Source: Clostridiales bacterium (lineage in GTDB: Bacteria; Bacillota; Clostridia; Oscillospirales; Acutalibacteraceae). From it: a DNA stretch of 5,545 nucleotides. The translations under genes and the position numbers were made by a program. The DNA lies in assembly GCA_012522615.1 (NCBI GenBank), contig JAAYKB010000180.1, positions 1 through 5,545 of the forward strand, given 5' to 3'. Shown in pieces: positions 1-5,545 of the stretch (its first letter is position 1; each line of letters begins with the position of its first letter). Below the pieces are notes generated by a model. It saw only the letters and a program-made list of their open reading frames with translations. It did not search any database and was not told the DNA's origin.

Positions 1-492
1 CTGGTTATTGATATTAAATATAACCTCGACCCCGGCAATCGGTCTGCCGTGGTTATCGAGCACGGTGGCCGACAGACGGTTGTCAACCGCCTTTAAGCTA
101 ATATCGACCTCAAGCTCTCCGCCCCGCACCACCTCTTTTTCGGTGGTTATGGAGGTGCCGTCGTTCATAATAAGGGATATATCGTATACCCCGGGCGGAA
201 TATCGCCTATATAAACATCGGTAATGTATCTTGTGTTGTCATCGACTATGGGTATCTCCGTGTTGCCGATCTTAACGTATTCGACAAAAAACCCGCTGTC
301 GGTTTCTTTGCTTAATGTAATATCGATATAATCGTATGAGAATTCGCGATAATCAAAATCGAACTCCAGCCCGGGCGTCGGCTCGGTAGGCTGTGTTGAA
401 CCGGTACTATCTGTTGTGTCAGCCAGTACAAAAGCGGGCAGAGCACACGCCAGAAAAACAATACCGAGCAAAAAAGATGCTATTTTTCTCAT
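1..492 (-). CDS. Secreted protein with Ig-like region, N-terminal part (runs off left edge)
   Basis: This is the first 164 codons of a minus-strand gene, open through the window edge, so its C-terminus and total length are unknown. The start is the ATG at 490-492, preceded by the strong Shine-Dalgarno GAAGGAAGGG (501-510) at 8-nt spacing. Residues 1-24 form a Sec signal peptide: MRKI, a hydrophobic core (ASFLLGIVFLACALPAF), then a likely signal peptidase I site after VLA. The Cys in the core has no good lipobox around it, so a lipoprotein is less likely. A Thr/Ser/Pro-rich linker (about 25-40) follows, then a beta-rich region whose end (about 137-164, ATVLDNHGRPIAGVEVIFNI) resembles the first strands of bacterial Ig-like (Big_1) or carboxypeptidase-regulatory-like domains. 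The protein is therefore exported to the cell surface or medium. Its function cannot be assigned from this part. Coding and export are well supported; the fold is an inference. Confidence 0.82.
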   Translation of the reverse strand, partial: MRKIASFLLGIVFLACALPAFVLADTTDSTGSTQPTEPTPGLEFDFDYREFSYDYIDITLSKETDSGFFVEYVKIGNTEIPIVDDNTRYITDVYIGDIPPGVYDISLIMNDGTSITTEKEVVRGGELEVDISLKAVDNRLSATVLDNHGRPIAGVEVIFNINNQ

Positions 493-500
493 AAAGATAT

Positions 501-510
501 CCCTTCCTTC
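501..510 (-). promoter_or_regulatory. Ribosome binding site of the secreted-protein gene
   Basis: GAAGGAAGGG on the minus strand, 8 nt before the ATG at 490-492, is a near-ideal Shine-Dalgarno. It fixes the start codon of the edge-truncated gene. Confidence 0.75.
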
Positions 511-527
511 GCTAGAACGCGAATATA

Positions 528-556
528 AGGATACCACACTTCATCCAAAAAGTAAA
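528..556 (-). promoter_or_regulatory. Candidate sigma-A promoter for the secreted-protein gene
   Basis: On the minus strand TTTACT (551-556) and TATCCT (528-533) are separated by 17 bp, each matching 4 of 6 consensus bases. The site lies in the 106-bp gap after perR and upstream of the Shine-Dalgarno. A second -10-like TATATT lies just downstream with a poorer -35. No clear terminator separates this gene from perR, so read-through from perR is also possible. Confidence 0.35.
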
Positions 557-598
557 TGCACACCCCAAATATGAACCTAAACCAATCTTGGAATCATT

Positions 599-1012
599 TC
601 AAAAAGAATAACAATGCTTGCAAATACCGGTGAAAAACACGTCGCCCTGCTCTTTTATAAAGCCTCTGGGGCAAAGACGGCTTACCATGGCGGGAGAATC
701 AAAGCCGAAGTCATAGACCTTCCCGCATTCCTTGCAAAAGAAATGCCCGTGGTCGGTAACCGTCGCGTCAAACCGCTGCTCGTCCGCGCATATATTGACC
801 TGCCGCACCAGACCCGCCTCAATAAGGGCGCCCAGCGAATTATAGATGGTTGTGCGCGAAAAGACGGGATATTCCTCCACTAAAGCCCGATATATGGTAT
901 CGGCCGAAGGGTGCTCCGGGTGGGTCAAAAGATATTTATACACAGCAATCCTCTGCTGTGTAGGGCGGATGCCCCGCCTGGAAAGAACAGAAATCAGCTC
1001 GCTGTCATTCAT
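599..1012 (-). CDS. perR: Fur-family peroxide/metal-responsive repressor, PerR type
   Basis: A 137-residue protein of normal length for the Fur family. These are dimeric cytoplasmic repressors, and PerR uses Fe(II) or Mn(II) to sense H2O2 through oxidation of its histidine ligands. The N-terminal winged helix (about 1-75) has the family motif RPTQQR (16-21) and the recognition helix SRTTIYNSLGALIEAGLV (52-69). The C-terminal part holds two zinc pairs, C93-x2-C96 and C131-x2-C134. By alignment with the Bacillus subtilis PerR pattern, all five regulatory ligands are present: H34, D82, H88, H90 and D101. Asp rather than Glu at position 101 favours PerR over Fur. The ATG at 1010-1012 has a strong GAGGAGG (1023-1029) upstream. 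The gene is divergent from the vanZ-like gene, and their shared intergenic region carries Per-box-like operators, suggesting autoregulation. Zur or Fur are less likely alternatives. Family assignment is very secure, PerR subtype fairly secure. Confidence 0.9.
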   Translation of the reverse strand: MNDSELISVLSRRGIRPTQQRIAVYKYLLTHPEHPSADTIYRALVEEYPVFSRTTIYNSLGALIEAGLVRQVNICADEQRFDATVTDHGHFFCKECGKVYDFGFDSPAMVSRLCPRGFIKEQGDVFFTGICKHCYSF

Positions 1013-1022
1013 ATTAATTAAG

Positions 1023-1029
1023 CCTCCTC
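1023..1029 (-). promoter_or_regulatory. Ribosome binding site of perR
   Basis: GAGGAGG on the minus strand, 10 nt before the ATG at 1010-1012, is a strong Shine-Dalgarno that confirms the perR start. Confidence 0.75.
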
Positions 1030-1034
1030 AAAAG

Positions 1035-1066
1035 GTGTAACAAGCATTTGTTTGTATTCATTACAA
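1035..1066. repeat. 32-bp direct repeat, copy A
   Basis: Begins GTGTAACAAG and ends TATTCATTACAA. It matches copy B (1094-1125) at 29 of 32 positions; the differences are CA/TG at repeat positions 11-12 and A/T at position 29. Each copy contains a small dyad AACAA-n4-TTGTT followed by an imperfect Per-box-like dyad (1052-1066 here). The period between copies is 59 bp. Two copies in a promoter region fit operator duplication rather than CRISPR. Confidence 0.8.
1052..1066. promoter_or_regulatory. Second Per-box-like operator (in repeat A)
   Basis: TTGTATTCATTACAA differs from the perfect palindrome at 1073-1087 by one base and matches the Per-box consensus at 11 of 14 defined positions. Its centre is 21 bp from that of the palindrome, about two helical turns, so dimers could bind on the same DNA face. 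Confidence 0.55.
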
Positions 1067-1072
1067 CTTTGC

Positions 1073-1087
1073 TTGTAATCATTACAA
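1073..1087. promoter_or_regulatory. Per-box-like operator, perfect palindrome
   Basis: TTGTAATCATTACAA is a perfect 7-1-7 inverted repeat. It matches the B. subtilis Per box TTATAATNATTATAA at 12 of 14 defined positions, and both differences are symmetrical. It lies in the leader region of perR, between its promoter and start codon. Binding by the neighbouring PerR is inferred from position and symmetry. Confidence 0.72.
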
Positions 1088-1093
1088 TAAATA

Positions 1094-1125
1094 GTGTAAC
1101 AAGTGTTTGTTTGTATTCATTTCAA
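1094..1125. repeat. 32-bp direct repeat, copy B
   Basis: Second copy of the repeat at 1035-1066, 29 of 32 identical. It contains AACAA-GTGT-TTGTT (1098-1111) and a degenerate Per-box-like 15-mer (1111-1125). The predicted perR transcription start, about 7 nt beyond the -10 at 1127-1132, falls inside this copy. Confidence 0.8.
1111..1125. promoter_or_regulatory. Third, degenerate Per-box-like operator (in repeat B)
   Basis: TTGTATTCATTTCAA matches the Per-box consensus at 10 of 14 defined positions. It lies immediately downstream of the perR -10 (1127-1132), so a repressor bound here would cover the transcription start. Weaker than the other two sites by sequence. Confidence 0.45.
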
Positions 1126-1126
1126 T

Positions 1127-1153
1127 ATTATAACTTTTATACTTAACTGTCAA
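1127..1153 (-). promoter_or_regulatory. Predicted perR promoter
   Basis: Minus strand: a perfect TTGACA (1148-1153) and a perfect TATAAT (1127-1132), but with a short 15-bp spacer. With a 17-bp spacer the -10 would be TAATAT (1125-1130). The start would be near 1120, giving a leader of about 107 nt that crosses all three Per-box-like sites. A weaker alternative promoter, TTGTAA-16-TGTAAT at 1060-1087, overlaps the operators themselves. Confidence 0.6.
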
Positions 1154-1180
1154 GAGTATTTCCAGAATTATCCGAACAGC

Positions 1181-1209
1181 TTGTATAATACGGCGCGTCG
1201 TGTTATACT
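1181..1209 (+). promoter_or_regulatory. Predicted promoter of the vanZ-like gene
   Basis: TTGTAT (1181-1186), 17 bp, then TATACT (1204-1209), preceded by TGT so that it reads as an extended -10 (TGnTATACT). The start would be near 1216, about 19 nt before the ATG at 1235. A perfect TATAAT at 1184-1189 is an alternative -10 but has no good -35. Another weak candidate, TTGTTT-16-TATAAC (1107-1134), overlaps the Per-like repeat B. Confidence 0.5.
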
Positions 1210-1234
1210 CACAATTAAAACGGGGGGCGGTGTA

Positions 1235-1735
1235 ATGGACATAAAGGATATCAACAAACCGAGAATTATAATGTCTGTGGTTTCGGCTATGTTTATTATG
1301 TTTATCTTTATAAATTCCATCCGGACCGGAACCGACTCGGTCGACCAAAGCGGAAACGTGGTGTCGTTTCTTCAGAGTCTCGCCGACGCCGCCGGAATAA
1401 AGGTCACGATATCCCACCTTGTAATAAGAAAGACGGCGCATTTCGTTGAGTTCGCCGTACTCGGGACGCTGCTCGGCATAACCCTCAAGACATACACAAA
1501 ACGGGTGCTGAAAAACATATTCGTTCCTCTTTTTATCGGGCTTTTTACGGCGGTTACCGATGAATTTATCCAGCTCTATGTAGACGGACGCGCCGGCATG
1601 GTTCAGGACGTGGTTCTGGACTTCACGGGAATGATAACGGGGCTGGGACTTGCGATTCTCGTAATTCTGTTAAGGCAAAGACGTAAATTACGCGAACATT
1701 TGTGCGAAAAATCCCCCGAAACGGTTGATTTTTGA
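1235..1735 (+). CDS. VanZ-like family membrane protein
   Basis: A small 166-residue integral membrane protein of the VanZ-like family. VanZ itself gives low-level teicoplanin resistance by an unclear mechanism; most family members have no known function, so resistance should not be assumed here. Family marks are RKTAHFVEFAVLG (65-77, with K66 and H69), TDEFIQ (108-113), GR (118-119), and D125 followed by LDFTGMITG, where the common Asn is replaced by D129. Predicted membrane segments are roughly 10-29, 68-85, 92-113 and 131-146, with a basic C-terminal tail (RQRRKLR). The chosen ATG follows a G-rich stretch (1222-1230) that is a mediocre ribosome site. A longer reading from a GTG at 1103 is unlikely because it would run through promoter and operator DNA. 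The gene is divergent from perR and just upstream of recA. Its last codons contain a LexA-box-like site. Confidence 0.82.
   Translation: MDIKDINKPRIIMSVVSAMFIMFIFINSIRTGTDSVDQSGNVVSFLQSLADAAGIKVTISHLVIRKTAHFVEFAVLGTLLGITLKTYTKRVLKNIFVPLFIGLFTAVTDEFIQLYVDGRAGMVQDVVLDFTGMITGLGLAILVILLRQRRKLREHLCEKSPETVDF
1693..1706 (-). promoter_or_regulatory. Candidate LexA/DinR (SOS) box upstream of recA
   Basis: Read on the minus strand, CGCACAAATGTTCG matches the Gram-positive SOS consensus CGAACRNRYGTTYG at 12 of 13 defined positions (A to C at position 3). It lies inside the 3' end of the vanZ-like gene, 18 bp before the recA -35, about 55-65 bp upstream of the predicted start. Gram-positive recA genes are commonly LexA-regulated. 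The position upstream of, rather than within, the promoter makes this a candidate only. Confidence 0.5.
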
Positions 1736-1753
1736 TTGTCTATCCTATATAAT
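1725..1753 (+). promoter_or_regulatory. Predicted recA promoter
   Basis: TTGATT (1725-1730), an ideal 17-bp spacer, then a perfect TATAAT (1748-1753). Transcription would begin near 1760, giving a leader of about 38 nt. The -35 overlaps the last codons of the vanZ-like gene. This promoter probably drives recA-recX-rimO-pgsA. Confidence 0.7.
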
Positions 1754-1782
1754 TAGAACAATGATTTGCGATTTTTAATTGC

Positions 1783-1792
1783 GGAAGGAAGG
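1783..1792 (+). promoter_or_regulatory. Ribosome binding site of recA
   Basis: GGAAGGAAGG, 5 nt before the ATG at 1798, is a strong Shine-Dalgarno that fixes the recA start and so supports the long N-terminal tail of this RecA. Confidence 0.7.
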
Positions 1793-1797
1793 ATAAA

Positions 1798-2964
<1,167 letters not shown>

Positions 2965-2985
2965 CCAAAAGGGTATGGTTGCTGT

Positions 2986-3627
2986 ATGGTTATTACCGAA
3001 CTTATAAAAAAACGGGGACGTCTTTTTCAACTGGTTCTGGACGGAGAACCGTCCGTGACCGTGGACGTCCGGACTTTTGAGGAGTCGCCCTACAAGGTCG
3101 GCTCCTCATTGTCGGATGAGCAGCTTGAACGGCTTGTGGAAGAATCGCGCCGTCGCCGTTCGCGCGAAAAGGCGTTATATCTGCTGTCCCTGAGGGATTA
3201 TTCGCGCAGCGAGCTTGAAAAAAAGCTGCGCCGCGATTTTGACGAAAATACCGCCCGGGAAACCGCCGGACGTATCGAGGAGCTCGGGCTTATAAACGAC
3301 ACCTCCTTTGCCCGTAATCGCGCAAAGGATTTGATGAAGCGCAAGCTCTATCCCTCCCGCAGGATATTTCAGGAGCTTTTGGCGCTCGGTGTAGACCGTG
3401 AAACCGCGCAGGAGGCGGTGGATGGGCTGGATTGCGACGATGTGAAGCAGGCACTTGCTTTGCTTAGTAAAAAATACTATAATAAAAAAACAAACAACGG
3501 CCACGGAGAAGAAGATTATCGCCGGACGGCAGGGGCGCATGCCCGCTACGGCTTTGACGGCGAAACCATCCGACGCGCCATGAACGACTTGAAATCACAG
3601 GAACAGGATATGGAGCTTTATGACTAA
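2986..3627 (+). CDS. recX: RecX, regulator of RecA
   Basis: RecX binds RecA filaments and modulates, usually limits, RecA activity; the gene is typically beside recA, as here. The 213-residue protein has the three-part helical repeat fold: RSREKALYLLSLRDYSRSELEKKL within 58-81, the signature GLINDTSFAR (101-110) followed by KLYPSRRIFQELLALGVD (120-137), and a third repeat with GAHARYGFDGETIRRAMNDL (183-202). The N-terminus (LIKKRGRLFQLVLDGEP) matches the usual beta-rich start of Firmicute RecX and supports this ATG. The only ribosome-site candidate is AAAAGGG (2967-2973), 12 nt upstream, which is weak and distant, so translation may depend on coupling to recA. An A-rich patch near codons 161-171 includes a run of seven A. 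The stop codon overlaps the rimO start by 8 nt. Confidence 0.93.
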   Translation: MVITELIKKRGRLFQLVLDGEPSVTVDVRTFEESPYKVGSSLSDEQLERLVEESRRRRSREKALYLLSLRDYSRSELEKKLRRDFDENTARETAGRIEELGLINDTSFARNRAKDLMKRKLYPSRRIFQELLALGVDRETAQEAVDGLDCDDVKQALALLSKKYYNKKTNNGHGEEDYRRTAGAHARYGFDGETIRRAMNDLKSQEQDMELYD

Positions 3628-4948
3628 GGTAGGTATGGTTTCGCTTGGATGCCCCAAAAACCAGATGGACGCCGAGCTGATGCTGGCAAAGCTGAAAAAG
3701 GCGGGATTTGAGCTGGTTGCCGACAGCGGCCTTGCCGAAGCGGTTATCATCAACACCTGCGGGTTTATCGAGGACGCAAAAAAAGAATCGATTGAACAGA
3801 TTATCGAGTTCGGCAGGCTCAAGGACGAGGGGCGTATTAAAAAAATCATCGTCACCGGCTGTATGGCCGAACGCTACCGCGAGGAGCTGGTGAAGGAGCT
3901 TCCCGAATGCGACGCAGTGCTCGGACTCGGCGCCAACGGGGATATTGTGGAGGCGCTGAAATCGGTTCTGGGCGGCGAGCGGGTTGCGCGCTTTCCCGAC
4001 AAGTCCTGCTGGAGCATTGACGGCGAGCGTCTGCAAACCACCCCCGACTTTTTCGCCTATCTCAGGATAAGCGACGGCTGCAACAACTGCTGTGCATACT
4101 GCGCCATCCCCATGATACGCGGCAGGCTTCGCAGCAGGGAGATTGAAAATGTTGTCAGGGAAGCCCGGGAGCTGGCCTCAAACGGCGTAAAAGAGCTTAT
4201 ACTTGTCGCCCAGGACACCACATTGTACGGAACAGATATATACGGCCGTCCCGCCCTGCCCGAGCTTTTAGAACAGCTTTGCACGATTGACGGGCTTAAA
4301 TGGATAAGGCTTTTATACTGCTATCCCGAGCATATCACCGACAGACTGCTCGAAGTCATGGCGGCTCAGGATAAGATAGTAAAATATATGGATATCCCGA
4401 TCCAGCACGCAAGCGGCAGGGTGCTGGGGGCAATGAACCGCCCGGGAGACGGGCAAACCCTGCGCCGCGTGATTGAAAAGATACGAAAGGCCGTACCCGG
4501 AATAGTCCTGAGAACAACCGTGATGACCGGCTTTCCGGGCGAGGGTCAAGAGGAATTCGACGAGCTTTGCGAATTTATAAGGGATATGAGGTTCGAACGC
4601 CTCGGCTGCTTTGCCTTTTCGCCCGAGGAGGGGACTGCGGCCGCTGCCATGCCAAATCAGGTCGACGAAAAGGAGAAGCGGCGCAGGCGCGATATAATCA
4701 TGCAGGAGCAAAGCCTCATATCCGGGGAGATTAATCATTCACAAATCGGAAAAACAATGGATATATTGATAGAAAGCTATGACCGTTATGCCGAATGCTG
4801 GTTTGGACGCAGCGCGGCAGACGCGCCGGACATTGACGGAAAGGTGTTTATCACCCGCACGCGCGGTAAAATCAAGCCGGGCGATTTTGTCAGGGTTTTG
4901 ATAACCGATTCGATGGACTGGGACTTAATGGGAGAGTGCTGCGATTGA
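3620..4948 (+). CDS. rimO: Ribosomal protein S12 methylthiotransferase RimO
   Basis: RimO is a radical-SAM enzyme with two 4Fe-4S clusters that adds a methylthio group to the conserved Asp of ribosomal protein S12. The 442-residue product is of normal length. The N-terminal MTTase domain starts with the RimO hallmark SLGCPKN (8-14) and supplies cluster ligands C11, C47 and C81. The radical-SAM motif C-x3-C-x2-C is C154, C158 and C161 in SDGCNNCCAYCAIP, with an extra Cys at 157. Conserved core strings include YMDIPIQHAS (256-265) and TTVMTGFPGE (299-308). A C-terminal TRAM domain spans about 375-437. The SLGCPKN motif and lack of tRNA-type MiaB features favour RimO over MiaB or MtaB. The start ATG overlaps the end of recX, with GGAG (3612-3615) as a closely spaced ribosome site. 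Confidence 0.95.
   Translation: MTKVGMVSLGCPKNQMDAELMLAKLKKAGFELVADSGLAEAVIINTCGFIEDAKKESIEQIIEFGRLKDEGRIKKIIVTGCMAERYREELVKELPECDAVLGLGANGDIVEALKSVLGGERVARFPDKSCWSIDGERLQTTPDFFAYLRISDGCNNCCAYCAIPMIRGRLRSREIENVVREARELASNGVKELILVAQDTTLYGTDIYGRPALPELLEQLCTIDGLKWIRLLYCYPEHITDRLLEVMAAQDKIVKYMDIPIQHASGRVLGAMNRPGDGQTLRRVIEKIRKAVPGIVLRTTVMTGFPGEGQEEFDELCEFIRDMRFERLGCFAFSPEEGTAAAAMPNQVDEKEKRRRRDIIMQEQSLISGEINHSQIGKTMDILIESYDRYAECWFGRSAADAPDIDGKVFITRTRGKIKPGDFVRVLITDSMDWDLMGECCD
4930..4936 (+). promoter_or_regulatory. Ribosome binding site deciding the pgsA start
   Basis: GGGAGAG inside the end of rimO, 8 nt upstream of the TTG at 4945. This spacing is optimal for TTG and rules against the GTG at 4936, which would overlap the site. 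Confidence 0.65.
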
Positions 4949-5535
4949 ATACACCTAATAGGCTGAGCGTATTGCGCGTAATAATGGCGCCGTTATACCT
5001 GCTTCTTTTGCTGCTGGATTTTCCCTTTCATTATATTATTGCCGCTCTGATGTTTGTCGCCGCCTCGATTACCGATTACTTTGACGGCAGGATAGCGCGC
5101 ACCCAGGGGCTTGTCACAAACTTCGGGAAATTTCTCGACCCTCTTGCGGATAAGATGCTGACGACGGCCGCCTTTCTCGGCTTTCTGGCGTCGGGGCATC
5201 TCGACGTATGGGCGGTCATGCTGATACTTGCGCGTGAATTCATGGTGACCTCGGTCAGGCTGATAGCCGCCAAAGACGGGGTGGTTGTCGCCGCAAGCAT
5301 GGCGGGGAAATCAAAGACGGTGGCCCAGTATATCGCCATAATATATATGATGGCGGCGCTTGAGTTTTCGACATGGAAATCAACCCTCCTGTCAGGCCTG
5401 TCGCTGCCCGAACAGGCGTACACCCTGCCCTTGTCGATAGGGCGGGTGTTTATCTGGGTTTCGGTAATCCTCACCCTGATTTCGGGCATCCAGTACGTAT
5501 GGCAGCTAAGGCGTTATTTCAAGGACAGTCTATAG
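4945..5535 (+). CDS. pgsA: CDP-diacylglycerol--glycerol-3-phosphate 3-phosphatidyltransferase
   Basis: PgsA is a membrane enzyme that makes phosphatidylglycerol phosphate from CDP-diacylglycerol and glycerol-3-phosphate, the committed step to phosphatidylglycerol and cardiolipin. The full CDP-alcohol phosphotransferase motif is present: D44-x2-D47-G48-x2-A51-R52-x8-G61-x3-D65-x3-D69. The 196-residue protein is hydrophobic with about five or six membrane segments (for example 9-24, 30-43, 71-85, 87-102, 121-138 and 166-184). I chose the TTG at 4945 over the GTG at 4936: it gives the family-typical start MNTPNRLSVLR and sits 8 nt after GGGAGAG (4930-4936), whereas the GTG would overlap that ribosome site. 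The start overlaps the rimO stop as TTGA, indicating translational coupling. The stop TAG is 10 bp before the window end. Another CDP-alcohol transferase is possible, but the N-terminus and context fit PgsA. Confidence 0.92.
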   Translation: MNTPNRLSVLRVIMAPLYLLLLLLDFPFHYIIAALMFVAASITDYFDGRIARTQGLVTNFGKFLDPLADKMLTTAAFLGFLASGHLDVWAVMLILAREFMVTSVRLIAAKDGVVVAASMAGKSKTVAQYIAIIYMMAALEFSTWKSTLLSGLSLPEQAYTLPLSIGRVFIWVSVILTLISGIQYVWQLRRYFKDSL

Positions 5536-5545
5536 CCTTAAACAA

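Noticed and set aside
540..600. Rho-independent terminator after perR
   Set aside because: Only tiny CCAA/TTGG pairing with no room for a loop and no stable GC stem or U tract.
614..883. Plus-strand open frame over perR
   Set aside because: Antisense shadow of the well-supported perR gene, with no ribosome site or family match.
1035..1125. Direct repeats as a minimal CRISPR array
   Set aside because: Only two copies, with a 27-bp interval that itself holds a related palindrome, in the promoter region of a Fur-family gene; no cas genes. Operators explain them better.
1103..1234. N-terminal extension of the vanZ-like gene from a GTG at 1103
   Set aside because: It would translate the operator repeat and promoters, has no ribosome site, and adds residues without family match. 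The ATG at 1235 is better.
1082..1441. Minus-strand open frame opposite the vanZ-like gene and intergenic region
   Set aside because: No recognisable domain or ribosome site; it lies antisense to a clear gene.
1707..1735. AAAAATC...GATTTTT stem as a terminator after the vanZ-like gene
   Set aside because: The stem is AT-only apart from one pair, lies within the coding end and recA promoter, and lacks a following U tract.
1754..1770. LexA box within the recA leader (AGAACAATGATT)
   Set aside because: Only the GAAC half matches; the required GTTC half after four bases is absent.
2975..3007. Ten-codon leader peptide MVAVWLLPNL overlapping the recX start
   Set aside because: AAAAGGG ends only one base before its ATG, too close to serve as its ribosome site. 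No attenuator structure follows.

Overview
The window looks like an ordinary chromosomal housekeeping segment from a Gram-positive, probably anaerobic Firmicute of the class Clostridia (perhaps near Oscillospiraceae/Ruminococcaceae). This is inferred from a PerR-type Fur regulator, a VanZ-like membrane protein, purine-rich Shine-Dalgarno sites, AT-rich intergenic regions between moderately GC-rich genes, and the order recA-recX-rimO-pgsA. I cannot name a genus from sequence alone.

Left part (1-1234), minus strand: the N-terminal 164 codons of a secreted protein run off the left edge. They carry a signal peptide, a Thr/Ser/Pro linker and the beginning of a probable Ig-like fold. Upstream of it lies perR, a peroxide/metal sensor of the Fur family with all five regulatory metal ligands and both structural zinc CxxC pairs. 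The 222-bp region between perR and the divergent vanZ-like gene is the most structured non-coding DNA here. It holds two 32-bp near-identical direct repeats flanking a perfect 15-bp palindrome that resembles a Per box, and a strong minus-strand promoter (TTGACA/TATAAT) firing into them. This is best read as PerR autoregulation.

Middle and right part (1235-5545), plus strand: a vanZ-like gene is followed by recA behind its own sigma-A-type promoter. A one-mismatch LexA/DinR (SOS) box lies in the 3' end of the vanZ-like gene, 19 bp before the recA -35. recA is followed by recX (21-bp gap), rimO (8-bp overlap with recX) and pgsA (4-bp TTGA overlap with rimO, TTG start). No terminator is visible between these genes, so they probably form one operon: RecA for recombination and repair, RecX modulating RecA, RimO modifying ribosomal protein S12, and PgsA making phosphatidylglycerol phosphate.

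No mobile element, CRISPR array, tRNA or rRNA was seen, and there is no gene-free stretch over 300 bases. I found no convincing undescribed system. The points most worth checking are the PerR operator array, the off-centre SOS box of recA, and a small alternative stem at the recX start codon.
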